In this document: piece by piece, positions 51,299-60,669 of the stretch
How positions within the stretch are numbered: the first letter of the stretch is position 1
Layout of the letters: every line of letters begins with the position of its first letter
Origin: CAYNWT01 sp964450955
Lineage (GTDB): Bacteria; Planctomycetota; Planctomycetia; Planctomycetales; Planctomycetaceae
Direction: 5' to 3'
Length of the DNA stretch: 64,000 bases
Assembly: GCA_964450955.1 (NCBI GenBank)
Contig: CAYVFI010000035.1
Span: 8,028 to 72,027, forward strand
Notes under the pieces: model-generated
Database searches by the model: none
Seen by the model: only the letters and a program-made list of their open reading frames with translations
Told to the model about the DNA's origin: nothing
Program-made: the position numbers and the translations under genes

Positions 51299-52756
51299 AT
51301 GAGATACCAACTGCTGCTCACACTCCTGGTCATTGCCGCGCCGGCGCTGCGGGCGGACGAACGCCCCAACATTTTGTTTTTCCTGTCGGACGATCACCGC
51401 TGGGACCAACTTAGTTGCGCGGGCAATCCGATTCTCAAGACACCCAACCTGGACGCGCTTGCGGCGAAGGGAACGCGGTTCAGCAATGCGTTTGTGACCA
51501 CGTCCATCTGTGCGGCCAGTCGAGCCACCATCTTCACTGGTCTCTACGAACGAACCAACGGCCATACCTTCCGAGTGAAACCCATCGCGCAGCAGCACTG
51601 TGATTCCAGTTACCCACAACTGCTAAAGCAGGCCGGTTATCGAACCGGGTTTGTGGGCAAGTTTGGCGTGGGCGTTCAGCAGGGAACCACCGGAAAGTGG
51701 TTCGACATGTTCAAGCCACTCAATCGGAATCCGTACCACAAGAAACAACCGGACGGTTCAACACGGCACGTCACCGAAATCGCTGGCGACAAGGCGATTG
51801 AGTTCCTCGAAGGGCACCAGAAAGACAAACCGTTTTCACTTTCCGTGAGCTTCAATGCGGCTCACGCAGAAGACAGTGACAAGAAAGATCACTTCCCCTG
51901 GCCGGTCGCGATGAACGGCATGTACGACGACATCACGATGCCCGAACCGTTGTTGAACGATGCAAAAATCTACGACGGTCATCCGGAGTTCCTCAAGAAG
52001 TCGCTTAACCGACAACGCTTCTTCTGGCGGTGGGACAAGCCGGAAAAATACCAGCGAAACATGAAGGCCTACTACCGCATGCTGTCGGGGCTTGACCACG
52101 TGATCGGCCGCGTCATGCAAAAGGTGGAAGACCTTGGCATGACCGATAACACCATCGTCATATTCTGCGGCGACAACGGTTACTACATGGGCCAACGTGG
52201 CTTCGCGGGCAAGTGGTCGCACTACGAAGAATCACTGCGCGTGCCGATGATCATTGTTGACCCGCGCGTTCAGAAGCAGTGGCACGGTCAGGTGAACGAC
52301 AGCGTGGTTCTGAATGTCGATTTGCCGGCCACAATGCTTGCATACGCTGGAGTCGATGTGCCGAACAAGTACCAGGGCAACAGCCTGGCCGGTCTGGTTC
52401 GCGGCGCGAATGGTCGGGGTTGGCGACAGGATTTCTTCTGCGAACACCTAATGCATATGCCACCGAAGCCGAACAGTGACGACGGAGGAATCCCCAAATG
52501 GGAAGGCGTTCGCGGGCGCCGGTTCACTTATGCTCGTTACTTCGAACAGGAACCGGTCTACGAGTTCCTGCACGATTTAGAGAACGATCCGAACCAACTT
52601 GTCAACCTGGCAACCGATCCAACGCACGCGGGAAAGCTTGCCGAACTCCGCAAGCGCACCGACGAACTGCGTGATAGCTACGGCGGTAAGTACAGCCTTG
52701 AAAAGTACCCGTTAGCGAAACCACGGCAACGGCGACAGCCGCAGAAGAAGAAATAA
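51299..52756 (+). CDS. Secreted Cys-type sulfatase
   Basis: 485 residues with a signal peptide (MRYQLLLTLLVIAAPALRA). Sulfatase marks: RPNILFFLSDDHRWD (metal Asp pair 31-32), the formylglycine site in TTSICAASRATIFTG (Cys71, CxxSR), GFVGKFGVG for the Lys of the site, and IVIFCGDNGYYMGQRGFAGK with the Asp-Asn pair. It hydrolyses sulfate esters, most likely of sulfated polysaccharides, outside the cytoplasm. A formylglycine-generating enzyme is needed but not seen in the window. The C-terminus is a basic Arg/Gln/Lys tail. The next gene, a sulfotransferase, starts 6 bp after its stop codon. Confidence 0.93.
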   Translation: MRYQLLLTLLVIAAPALRADERPNILFFLSDDHRWDQLSCAGNPILKTPNLDALAAKGTRFSNAFVTTSICAASRATIFTGLYERTNGHTFRVKPIAQQHCDSSYPQLLKQAGYRTGFVGKFGVGVQQGTTGKWFDMFKPLNRNPYHKKQPDGSTRHVTEIAGDKAIEFLEGHQKDKPFSLSVSFNAAHAEDSDKKDHFPWPVAMNGMYDDITMPEPLLNDAKIYDGHPEFLKKSLNRQRFFWRWDKPEKYQRNMKAYYRMLSGLDHVIGRVMQKVEDLGMTDNTIVIFCGDNGYYMGQRGFAGKWSHYEESLRVPMIIVDPRVQKQWHGQVNDSVVLNVDLPATMLAYAGVDVPNKYQGNSLAGLVRGANGRGWRQDFFCEHLMHMPPKPNSDDGGIPKWEGVRGRRFTYARYFEQEPVYEFLHDLENDPNQLVNLATDPTHAGKLAELRKRTDELRDSYGGKYSLEKYPLAKPRQRRQPQKKK

Positions 52757-52761
52757 CCGGG

Positions 52762-53607
52762 ATGATTCCACGACGCTGGAAACCCGGGTTGGTGTTGTCT
52801 CGGTTCTTGCCGAACCCATTGGCCGCCGCGAAGCCAACCAAGTACGTGCTGTTCGCAAAACAGCGCAGCGGTTCGACGTGGATTATTGATTTGCTGAACA
52901 GTCACCAGGATGTCGTCGGGTATTCAGAACTCTTCGACTACGAGTGCTGGGGAAACGACGAATTGGTTGGCGGCACGGTTGGTGTGCCTAGTTGGAATTC
53001 GTTCGTCGCGGATTTTCACGCAAAACGCAATCGAGAACCAAATCGCGCCGAGCAAGTTTCGCTGTATTTGGCGTACTTGCACGGCCTTGCCTTCATGACG
53101 GTTCGAGATGAGAAGGCTGTTGGGTTCAAGCTGATGTACAACCAGGCGATTTCGCACCCGGCGATACCGCGGTACCTGCAAAACAACAAAGTTCATTGCA
53201 TCCACCTGATTCGCCGGAACCATTTGGACGGCATCGTTTCGCACGAAGCGGTCGCCAACCGCGGGTTCGCTCACGCGGGAAAAAAGGCCGACGCGCAAGC
53301 CACGAAAATTGATGCCGCGTCAATTGTCATGCGAATCAAACGACGAGCGGCCGATGTCCGGGCGGGTCAGGAATTTGCAAGGTTCCTGCGACTGCCGACG
53401 ATTGAGATCTTCTACGAAGACCTGAAAGAGGACTTGTCCGGGATGAGCCCGGTGTTGGAATTCCTGGGCGTTGACCCATCGCCGGAAAGGCTTAAGTCGA
53501 AGCTGAAGAAGATGAGTTCCAACAGCCACCGCGACACGATTGCCAACTACGACGAAGTCGCTTCCGCGCTGACAGGAACGGAATTCGAATCGCTCCTGCG
53601 ACCGTAG
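52762..53607 (+). CDS. Sulfotransferase-family protein
   Basis: 281 residues. The PAPS-binding P-loop-like motif is visible: LFAKQRSGSTWIIDLLNSH (about 30-48), with the second PAPS element in HLIRRNHLDGIVSHEA. These enzymes transfer sulfate from PAPS to sugars or other hydroxyl groups. The first ~25 residues are basic and hydrophobic (KPGLVLSRFLPNPLAAA), perhaps a membrane-association segment. Together with the adjoining sulfatase gene (5-bp gap) it forms a pair that could add and remove sulfate, or act on one pathway at different places. The acceptor substrate is unknown. Confidence 0.85.
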   Translation: MIPRRWKPGLVLSRFLPNPLAAAKPTKYVLFAKQRSGSTWIIDLLNSHQDVVGYSELFDYECWGNDELVGGTVGVPSWNSFVADFHAKRNREPNRAEQVSLYLAYLHGLAFMTVRDEKAVGFKLMYNQAISHPAIPRYLQNNKVHCIHLIRRNHLDGIVSHEAVANRGFAHAGKKADAQATKIDAASIVMRIKRRAADVRAGQEFARFLRLPTIEIFYEDLKEDLSGMSPVLEFLGVDPSPERLKSKLKKMSSNSHRDTIANYDEVASALTGTEFESLLRP

Positions 53608-53623
53608 TGAAGAACGCGCGCGT

Positions 53624-53720
53624 AGAAGCCCGGCATCTTGTTCTGTCTCAGGCCTTCTATCGCAGTAGCAACTCGCTGATTCCGCAACGCGTTTAACCTG
53701 GATTGAGATGCCGGGCTTCT
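53624..53720. repeat. Palindromic intergenic repeat, copy 2
   Basis: 97-bp element with 15-bp arms AGAAGCCCGGCATCT (53624-53638) and reverse complement (53706-53720). The arms match copy 1 at 22379-22476; the loop sequences differ. It lies between the sulfotransferase and carboxypeptidase genes and gives a spurious upstream extension of the latter's frame. Confidence 0.85.
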
Positions 53721-53822
53721 TTTGTGCTCCCTAGCTCCATCTGTTTGCCAACGTGCGGCCTCACAGCCAGATTGCTAACATCCGTCGCATTGATTCCTTA
53801 CGCATTTCAGGACGAACCGCAG

Positions 53823-55337
53823 ATGTCGACAGCCGCGCTATACGAAGAATTTCTGGCCGAACAGAAACGCGTTTCGCTCATGCAATCCTGTGGTCATGTA
53901 CTGGATTGGGATCGAGAAACCTACATGCCGCGCGGCGGTTCAGAACACCGCGCGAACCAGCTTAGTTTGCTGGCGGGTGTCAGCCACCAGTGGGCCACGT
54001 CGCCCCGCATTGGCGAATTGCTGGGTCAACTGGAAACAGAAGATCTGGGCGATGCCGACAGCCCCAAAGCTGTCAACGTTCGCGAAGCCAGGCGAGACTA
54101 CGACCGCGCGACGAAGTTGCCGCAGCAACTGGTCGAAGAAATGTCGAAGACCACGTCGCTCGCGCAGCAGGCGTGGATTGATTCGCGGCACGCGTCGGAC
54201 TTCAGTGTGTTCGAACCGTGGCTGGACAAAATCGTGAAGCTGAAACGCGAAGAAGCGGACGCGATTGGGTACGGCGATGGCGTTCCCTACGACGCGTTGT
54301 TGGACGAATACGAACCGGGAACCACAACGGCCGACGTGACTGCGGCGTTCTCACCGCTGCGTGACGAATTGGTTTCGCTGGTGGCCGCGATAGCGGATTC
54401 CGGAGTGCAACAGCCGCTGGAGATTATCACGCGCGAATACCCCATTGCGGCGCAGCGTGAGTTTGGATTGAAAGCGGCCGCCGCGATTGGGTTCGACTTC
54501 GAACGCGGCCGACTGGACGAAACGGCTCACCCGTTTTGCAGCGACTTCGGACCAGGAGACTGCCGGCTCACCACGCGGTACGACGCGCATCATTTCCCCG
54601 GTGCGTTTTTCGGAACGCTGCATGAATCCGGCCACGGTATCTACGAACAGGGGCTCAACGGTGAGGCGTTCGGAACCGGCATGGGGCAGGCTGTTTCGCT
54701 GGGTATCCACGAATCACAGTCGCGGCTATGGGAAAACTTTGTTGGCCGCAGCCAAGCATTCTGGGACCATTTTTACGGCGACGCCAAACAACGGTTCCCA
54801 ACCGCACTGGGCGATGTGTCTGTTGAGCAGTTCTATTCTGCAATCAACGATGTGCGGCCATCACTGATTCGCGTGGAAGCGGACGAAGTGACTTACAACC
54901 TGCACATCATGTTGCGGTTCGAACTGGAACAACAAATGATTTCCGGCGAACTTAACGCGGCCGATGTTCCGGGTGCGTGGAACGAAAAGTTCGCACACTA
55001 CTTCGGAATGACGCCACCAAACGACGCCGACGGTTGTCTTCAGGATGTGCATTGGGGAGCGGGATTGTTTGGTTATTTCCCGACGTACGCTTTGGGCAAC
55101 ATGTACGCTGCCCACTTCTTCAACGCGGCTGACCGCGAACTAGGCGGCCTGCACGAAATGTTTGCTCGCGGCGAGTTCCAACCGCTGCGCGAATGGCTTA
55201 ACAAAAATATTCACCAGCGCGGGAAGCAGTATGCCGCGACAGTTCTGGTAAAAAAAACGACGGGCGAATCTTTGTCGCACGAACCGCTTGTGCAGCATCT
55301 GCGTAGTAAATTCGAACCACTTTTCGGTCTCAGTTAG
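53823..55337 (+). CDS. Metallocarboxypeptidase, M32 (Taq) family
   Basis: 504-residue zinc carboxypeptidase removing C-terminal residues in the cytoplasm. The zinc site HESGHGIYEQG (267-271 HExxH) and the downstream Glu in GIHESQSRLWEN (Glu297) are intact, and the family motif HPFCSDFGPGDCRLTTRY precedes them, as does IREYP-like ITREYPIAAQREFG. Length matches the family (~500). The ATG at 53823 starts the typical N-terminal helix (ALYEEFLAEQKRVSLMQSCG); the open frame back to 53703 runs into the palindrome and is not coding. It stands as a single gene. Confidence 0.94.
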   Translation: MSTAALYEEFLAEQKRVSLMQSCGHVLDWDRETYMPRGGSEHRANQLSLLAGVSHQWATSPRIGELLGQLETEDLGDADSPKAVNVREARRDYDRATKLPQQLVEEMSKTTSLAQQAWIDSRHASDFSVFEPWLDKIVKLKREEADAIGYGDGVPYDALLDEYEPGTTTADVTAAFSPLRDELVSLVAAIADSGVQQPLEIITREYPIAAQREFGLKAAAAIGFDFERGRLDETAHPFCSDFGPGDCRLTTRYDAHHFPGAFFGTLHESGHGIYEQGLNGEAFGTGMGQAVSLGIHESQSRLWENFVGRSQAFWDHFYGDAKQRFPTALGDVSVEQFYSAINDVRPSLIRVEADEVTYNLHIMLRFELEQQMISGELNAADVPGAWNEKFAHYFGMTPPNDADGCLQDVHWGAGLFGYFPTYALGNMYAAHFFNAADRELGGLHEMFARGEFQPLREWLNKNIHQRGKQYAATVLVKKTTGESLSHEPLVQHLRSKFEPLFGLS

Positions 55338-55590
55338 ACAACGCTGCTGACACAGGAAGCACGACTGCTGCCCGTTCGGGCAATCGGTTCTCTTGGCCAG
55401 TGTTCTCCGCGCGGAAGTACTCCGGCGCGATAAATTGAATTTCGCTGCGCGCGATCAAACTCCGGCGCGCAAGTTGCTTTGGCGTTCCCTCGACACGACT
55501 CGCCTCGCAGGCTGCTCATGCGTGGTGAGATGCAACGGCCCGCATCGCGCTTGATTGCAGCCAGGTTTTTTGACAACAGACGAGGTAGAA

Positions 55591-56664
55591 ATGTTTTCCA
55601 GAAGAAGAAAGGCCTTTACGCTCATCGAGCTACTGGTCGTCATTGCGATTATCGCAATCCTAATTGCTCTGCTGCTCCCGGCAGTCCAGCAGGCTCGTGA
55701 AGCCGCGCGCCGCACCCAGTGCAAAAACAACCTCAAGCAACTGGGCATCGCACTTCACAACTATCACGAGATTCACAACACCTTTCCGTTCATGCGGGGT
55801 GGAACCGGTGGTACGACCGGCACGGACGGCAACATGGACAACCTTAGCGGTATCGTGCTGCTGCTACCCATGATGGAACAAGGCCCCTTGTACAAGGACA
55901 TCCAATCCGGCAACGACCGAGATGGGGTTCCGGCGATGAGTTTCCCGCGTGGCGGACCCTCACCAGGCTTTTCAGACTTCGATCCGTGGCGGGCCGCGAT
56001 TCCTGGTCTGGTTTGTCCTTCGGACCTGCAGATTCAATCAACCACAGGCACCAACAACTATCGATTTTGCGTAGGCGATTATTCACTGGAAAACCAAACG
56101 GCCAAGGCTGCCCTGGCCGAGGATGGCCGACGCATTCGTGGGCTGTTTGGGATGTACACAAACTTCGGAATTTCTGACTGCATTGATGGAACCAGCATGA
56201 CGATTGCGATGGGCGAACGTTGTCGAGGCTTTGGTTCCAGCCTGATTGACAACGACGAAGCGATCTCGGGCATTGCGGTTCTTACCGGGATGACGGGTGA
56301 CCTGGCCAATATCACGACCGATGCAGACATGTGCCGTTCTGTAACAGATCCAACTCGAAGGCAGTTCTTTTCTCCAACCACAACACGCGTTACCGGAGCG
56401 AATCCCGGTAGCAATTGGGCTGACGGCCGACCGTACTACGCTGGCTTTAGTACGGTACTTCCGCCAAATTCACCGGCCTGCACCACCGCAGATACCGACG
56501 ACAGCTGGGGTATCTGGACGCCATCAAGCCGACATACCGCGGCAGCCCAATTTGTGCTCGCAGATGGTTCCGTTCAAGTCATTAGCGGTGACGTTGATGT
56601 GACGGTCTTTCGGGCGTTGGGCACCAAGGCTGGCCGCGAAGTCATCGATACTGATGAGTTCTAA
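55591..56664 (+). CDS. DUF1559 pseudopilin-like protein, classical form
   Basis: 357 residues. The canonical prepilin-like N-terminus KAFTLIELLVVIAIIAILIA includes the Glu5 and the hydrophobic helix, although the residue before Phe is Ala where prepilins have Gly. Then AREAARRTQCKNNLKQLGIA with HNYHEIHNTFP, and near the end FVLADGSVQVISGDVDVTVF and ALGTKAGREVI, the family's terminal motifs. It is exported and possibly assembled into pilus-like structures; the function of the family is not established. The ATG at 55591 has GAGG 8 bp upstream; the earlier in-frame start at 55555 lacks that. A strong terminator follows at 56702. Confidence 0.93.
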   Translation: MFSRRRKAFTLIELLVVIAIIAILIALLLPAVQQAREAARRTQCKNNLKQLGIALHNYHEIHNTFPFMRGGTGGTTGTDGNMDNLSGIVLLLPMMEQGPLYKDIQSGNDRDGVPAMSFPRGGPSPGFSDFDPWRAAIPGLVCPSDLQIQSTTGTNNYRFCVGDYSLENQTAKAALAEDGRRIRGLFGMYTNFGISDCIDGTSMTIAMGERCRGFGSSLIDNDEAISGIAVLTGMTGDLANITTDADMCRSVTDPTRRQFFSPTTTRVTGANPGSNWADGRPYYAGFSTVLPPNSPACTTADTDDSWGIWTPSSRHTAAAQFVLADGSVQVISGDVDVTVFRALGTKAGREVIDTDEF

Positions 56665-56701
56665 GCCAAACGCGAAGACACGTCTCAGCTGATCCTGATT
56701 G

Positions 56702-56735
56702 CACACCACGAACCAGATTCGTGGTGTGTGTTTTT
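56702..56735 (+). terminator. Rho-independent terminator after the DUF1559 gene
   Basis: CACACCACGAA (56702-56712) pairs perfectly with TTCGTGGTGTG (56718-56728); loop of 5, followed by TGTTTTT. It is 38 bp after the stop codon. Confidence 0.92.
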
Positions 56736-56944
56736 GTCTGTTGAGACGGTAAATGGTCCTGTGTTTTCTTTGTCCAGGCAAATGTTGGAACGATTCAGAG
56801 TATTTGTTAACTCATATTTAACTCAAACTGTGCTGGTCATTACCCCCCGGTCTTTGATTACAATAGGGAAACGTGAAATGCGTTCGAACATCGCACGACG
56901 GAACAGTGTCGGGTCCGAACGCCCAACAAACGCGGAGACCCACC

Positions 56945-57259
56945 ATGGCCAATGGACTAAGCCCGGGCGACTACGTCGTATATCGAAAGACAAAGTTCAG
57001 TCGGCGACCCGGACCTCGCGCAGTTAACGTTCGACCTGCAACCAACGGCGATTCCTACAATTACGTTGTAGACAAGTTTTGGGTTGTCCAACGGGTTGAC
57101 GATGAAACCGTGACGCTGCGGACACCTCGAGGCAAAACTCACTCCGTCCGCAAGGACGACCCACTGCTAAGACGAGCCAACATTTGGGAACGCTGGCGGT
57201 ACCGCGATCGTTTTGTCTCCTCAGCTGCAGCTGAAGACGGCGGCATGCAACCTGCCTGA
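56945..57259 (+). CDS. Hypothetical basic protein
   Basis: 104 residues from the ATG at 56945, which has GGAG 7 bp upstream. Cytoplasmic, with KOW- or SH3-like beta character: SPGDYVVYRKTKFSRRPGPR, then YVVDKFWVVQRVDDETVTLR and TPRGKTHSVRKDDPLLRRAN. The D-y-V-x-y and W-V-V-x-R pattern and high basic content suggest a small nucleic-acid or ribosome-associated protein, but I do not recognise a family. It sits 19 bp ahead of the small membrane protein gene in the same direction. The frame is open to 56873 without support. Confidence 0.7.
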   Translation: MANGLSPGDYVVYRKTKFSRRPGPRAVNVRPATNGDSYNYVVDKFWVVQRVDDETVTLRTPRGKTHSVRKDDPLLRRANIWERWRYRDRFVSSAAAEDGGMQPA

Positions 57260-57278
57260 TCGAAAGTGAGATTCGGTT

Positions 57279-57626
57279 ATGGACGTCGGTTCGCTTGTGA
57301 CATGCGTCACATTTGTAGGAACCGGCGTGATGGTAATTGTACTTGGTCGCATGGGCCGATCCGGGAAGCTGGACTTCAATCTGGGCACTTACACCAGAAA
57401 CAACGCCACCCCCGAATCGTGGACCAAGGCTCATCAGGTCATGGGTCGTTCGATGGCCCAGTCTGGTTGGATCCAGATTGCTGGCGGCGTAGCAGTTGGC
57501 ATTTTTGGGATGGGCCACACGTACGGAACCGCGGGTTTCACGTTGGCGATTCTTGGGGCGTTTGTTCCAGTCTGGGCGATTTGGCCCACATTCAAAGTGC
57601 TGGAACGGCGCGATCCGGAAAACTAA
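57279..57626 (+). CDS. Small membrane protein, SdpI-like
   Basis: 115 residues with three hydrophobic segments (about 5-24, 62-80, 84-103). Between the first two the sequence MGRSGKLDFNLGTYTRNNAT and then SWTKAHQVMGRSMAQSGW resembles the cytoplasmic part of SdpI/YhfL proteins (N-x-x-x-G-x-R-T...W..AH), which in Bacillus confers immunity to a toxin. Here it is shorter and the role is unknown. It probably forms a transcript with the basic protein upstream. The resemblance is by eye. Confidence 0.7.
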   Translation: MDVGSLVTCVTFVGTGVMVIVLGRMGRSGKLDFNLGTYTRNNATPESWTKAHQVMGRSMAQSGWIQIAGGVAVGIFGMGHTYGTAGFTLAILGAFVPVWAIWPTFKVLERRDPEN

Positions 57627-57778
57627 TTCCGTTCCATTTAGCACCCTCAGCCTGACAATTCGTGCCAGCGCGGAAGGGATGTGTCAGCCAGGTTGCAGGG
57701 CACACGGCCGGGCCAAAGCGCAGACTGAATTCGCGACACGTTTTGACTCGCGCGATTGCGTGCGGCACAATGGGGTTC

Positions 57779-59236
57779 ATGACGCACTCAAGCAGCAACA
57801 CTCCGATTTGTTCCGGGTTCGAACCATCCGCCAGCATGCCGCGCCGGCAGTGGTTGCAGCGATTTGGTGGGGGCCTGGGTTCTCTTGCTCTGGCGGGGTT
57901 GCTGAACCCAAACAATTCACGCGCCGCAGATATCAACGGAGGGCTGCATCACGCGCCGAAGGCCAAACGGATCATCTATCTGTTTCAGTCGGGTGGTCCA
58001 TCGCAAATGGATCTGTACGACTACAAGCCAGAACTCGCCAGACTGACCGGCAAGGAACTTCCCGACGAGGTTCGCAAAGGGCAACGACTGACGGCGATGA
58101 GCGGTAACCAGGCCAGCCTGCCGCTGGTGGGTTCGCCGTTTCAGTTCAAGCAGTACGGCGAATCCGGCGCGTGGCTTAGCGAGGTCCTGCCGCATACCTC
58201 TGACATTGCGGACGATCTTTGCTTTGTGAAGTCGATGCATACCGAAGCCATCAACCATGGTCCGGGTGTGACCATGATGCAGACCGGTTCGCAGTTTCCC
58301 GGTCGCCCCAGTATGGGTGCGTGGTTGAGTTACGGGTTGGGTAGTGAAAGTGAGAACCTACCCGCGTTTGTTGTGATGGTCACCAAAAACAAGGGCGGGC
58401 AGCCGTTGGTTTCCAGGCTGTGGGGTAGCGGGTTCCTACCGTCGAAACACCAGGGAGTCCGCTTCCGATCGGGCAAAGATCCGGTTCTGTATCTCAGCAA
58501 TCCCGACGGCATCGATACAGCGTCCCGCCGCAACATGCTGGACGCGCTAAAGCAACTTCACGAAATGAAATTGCAGGAAGCACCCGATCCGCATCTGGAA
58601 ACGCGCATCGCGCAGTATGAACTTTCGTTTCGAATGCAGGCGTCGATTCCCGAAGCGACCGACTTTGGACAGGAACCCGAACACATCTTCGAAATGTACG
58701 GTAAGGATTCGAAGAACCCGGGCACGTTCGCCGCCAATTGTTTGCAGGCTCGACGGCTGGCAGAGCGCGGCGTTCGGTTCATTCAGTTGTACCACCCCGG
58801 TTGGGACCAGCACGGCGGTCTGCCCGGCGGCATTCGCAACCAGTGCCGAGAAACGGATCAGGCGTCTGCGGCGTTGGTGAAGGACCTGAAGCAACGCGGG
58901 CTGCTGGAAGACACGCTGGTCATTTGGGGCGGTGAGTTTGGCCGAACCGCTTACTGCCAGGGGAAACTAAACAAAGGCAACTTCGGACGGGATCACCATC
59001 CGCGTTGCTATTCCATGTGGATGGCGGGCGGCGGCATTAAACCGGGAACCTCGTACGGCGAGACCGACCCGTTAAGCTACAACATCGCCGAAAACGGCGT
59101 TCATGTTCATGATTTGAACGCGACCATCATGCACCTGCTGGGCGTCGATCACGAACGACTGACGTACAAGTACCAGGGCCGTCGGTTCCGACTAACGGAT
59201 GTGGAAGGCGAACTGGTCGAGGGTATTCTCGCGTAG
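57779..59236 (+). CDS. DUF1501 secreted protein
   Basis: 485-residue protein of the DUF1501 family, related in fold to sulfatases/phosphatases and very common in Planctomycetes. A twin-arginine type signal MPRRQWLQRFGGGLGSLALA (about 20-39) directs folded export via TatC. Then the family marks KRIIYLFQSGGPSQMDLYDY, LPHTSDIADDLCFVKSMHTE, INHGPGVTMMQTG, HPGWDQHGG, LVIWGGEFGRTAYCQG and GRDHHPRCYSMWMAGGGIK, all with candidate metal-binding Asp and His. Members are often partners of DUF1553/DUF1549 proteins; none is adjacent here. ATGs at 57770 and 57779 are both possible; the latter has GGGG upstream. Confidence 0.92.
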   Translation: MTHSSSNTPICSGFEPSASMPRRQWLQRFGGGLGSLALAGLLNPNNSRAADINGGLHHAPKAKRIIYLFQSGGPSQMDLYDYKPELARLTGKELPDEVRKGQRLTAMSGNQASLPLVGSPFQFKQYGESGAWLSEVLPHTSDIADDLCFVKSMHTEAINHGPGVTMMQTGSQFPGRPSMGAWLSYGLGSESENLPAFVVMVTKNKGGQPLVSRLWGSGFLPSKHQGVRFRSGKDPVLYLSNPDGIDTASRRNMLDALKQLHEMKLQEAPDPHLETRIAQYELSFRMQASIPEATDFGQEPEHIFEMYGKDSKNPGTFAANCLQARRLAERGVRFIQLYHPGWDQHGGLPGGIRNQCRETDQASAALVKDLKQRGLLEDTLVIWGGEFGRTAYCQGKLNKGNFGRDHHPRCYSMWMAGGGIKPGTSYGETDPLSYNIAENGVHVHDLNATIMHLLGVDHERLTYKYQGRRFRLTDVEGELVEGILA

Positions 59237-59248
59237 TCCCTGGGCGGC

Positions 59249-59542
59249 CTACTCGACCTGCTTCGGTTTGTATCCAATCCGGTCCAGTTCCGCCGTTAAC
59301 GAACTGCCGTACCACCTTAGCCGATAGACCCGCAGCGTATCGTGGTCGATGGCCGTGTAGTTCAGCTCAGAATTCTGCGCGTAGTCAACCGACAACGCCG
59401 AGATACCCGTCCGGATTTGGCTCAGGTCCCATTCGTTCGGCGTGGACGACTTGCTGAAGTACGCAGGGCCCAGGCGGATGAAATCGTATTCGGCAGGCGA
59501 CCACTCTTTCAGCGCAGGCTGGCGCACTCTGGTTTCGTCCAT
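59249..59542 (-). CDS. Small hypothetical protein downstream of dprA
   Basis: 97 residues, family not recognised. The sequence has mixed beta/helical character (YDFIRLGPAYFSKSS, DTLRVYRLRWYGSSLTAELD) without a signal peptide or membrane segment. The ATG at 59542 is 4 bp after the dprA stop on the same strand, so it would be the last gene of the nadK-dprA group. It is convergent with the DUF1501 gene, 12 bp away. Coding use looks normal, but the length makes it less certain. Confidence 0.6.
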   Translation of the reverse strand: MDETRVRQPALKEWSPAEYDFIRLGPAYFSKSSTPNEWDLSQIRTGISALSVDYAQNSELNYTAIDHDTLRVYRLRWYGSSLTAELDRIGYKPKQVE

Positions 59543-59546
59543 GAAC

Positions 59547-60665
59547 TTAGTGACTCCGCCTGGCGATATGGTTTCCGGGCAGTCGCCGAACCAGCTTCTT
59601 CATCTCCAGAATTGTGAGCGTTGATAGCACGGCCGCTGGGGCCAGGTCTGTGGAACGCAAAACTTCTTCGATGGGTGTTTCTTCTGCACTCACCAGGTTC
59701 AGCACTTCTCGTTCGCGTTCGTTAAGAGTCAGTTCGCGGGGCGAGTGAACTTCTTCTGTCGGTGTCGTGCGAATCGGAGCCGAAAGCGGACCCAGACTAT
59801 CCAACACATCGTCGGCGTTACGAATCAGTGTGGCACCATCGCGAATCAGTTCGTGACAACCGGCGCTGGCAACATTGTCAACTCGGCCAGGCAACGCCAG
59901 CACATCGCGGCCCTGTTCCATCGCATGCCGCGCAGTGTGTAAAGCTCCTGAGCGTGCTCGGGCTTCGATTAGAATGACGGCCAGTGACAGCCCGCTGATG
60001 ATTCGGTTACGCTGCGGAAACAAACCGCGTGATGGCCGTTGGTGCAAAGGGAACTCACTAATCACGGCTCCGGCCCCGGCGACATCGCGAGCGAGCTCCT
60101 GGTGTTCGGGCGGGTAGATATTTAGTAAGCCAGAACCCAAAACGGCAATCGTCCGACCGCCCGCTTTGATGGCTCCAGCGTGCGCTGCCGCATCGATTCC
60201 ACGCGCCAGTCCGCTGACAATGGTGATGCCCGCGCGAGCCAAAGCCGCGCCGATTTTTTCAGCCTGCTGCCGACCATACAACGTGCAGTTTCGAGAACCG
60301 ACAATCGCAACGGCAAGTTCGTCGCGTTCGTAGGTGCTGCCGCGGCGGTACAACATCAGCGGACTGTCGGGAAGTTCCAATAAGGGACGCGGATAGTCGG
60401 CGGTTCCCTTCAACAGCAAGTCAATGCGGTGCTCGGCCGCTTCATTGACCTCTTGTTCCGGTCGATCATTCTGACGAGCCGCAGTAATCGCGCTGACGAG
60501 TTTTGGGCCAACACCGCTGACTGTCTGCAGTTCAGTAGCGGATGCAGACAAAACCGAATCGGGCGAACCGAATCGATCAAGCAGTTGCTGCTGAGTTCGC
60601 GGACCAACACCCGGCACCATTGTCAGACGCAAAGCCGATAAAATTTCGTTGTTGGCGTCGCTCAT
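59547..60665 (-). CDS. dprA: DNA-processing protein DprA
   Basis: 372 residues. Loads RecA onto incoming single-stranded DNA during transformation. An N-terminal helix-hairpin-helix/SAM-like part (LTMVPGVGPRTQQQLLDRFG, then VSGVGPKLVSAI) is followed by the Rossmann-like core with VAIVGSRNCTLYGRQQAEKI, ITIVSGLARGIDAAAHAGAI, RTIAVLGSGLLNIYPPEH and FPQRNRIISGLSLAVILIEA, all family marks. A C-terminal winged-helix-like domain is also present (about 310-365, EVLNLVSAEETPIEEVLRST). It is 4 bp from the nadK stop and likely in one transcript with it. No other competence gene is in the window apart from the secretin. Confidence 0.95.
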   Translation of the reverse strand: MSDANNEILSALRLTMVPGVGPRTQQQLLDRFGSPDSVLSASATELQTVSGVGPKLVSAITAARQNDRPEQEVNEAAEHRIDLLLKGTADYPRPLLELPDSPLMLYRRGSTYERDELAVAIVGSRNCTLYGRQQAEKIGAALARAGITIVSGLARGIDAAAHAGAIKAGGRTIAVLGSGLLNIYPPEHQELARDVAGAGAVISEFPLHQRPSRGLFPQRNRIISGLSLAVILIEARARSGALHTARHAMEQGRDVLALPGRVDNVASAGCHELIRDGATLIRNADDVLDSLGPLSAPIRTTPTEEVHSPRELTLNEREREVLNLVSAEETPIEEVLRSTDLAPAAVLSTLTILEMKKLVRRLPGNHIARRSH

Positions 60666-60669
60666 CTCA

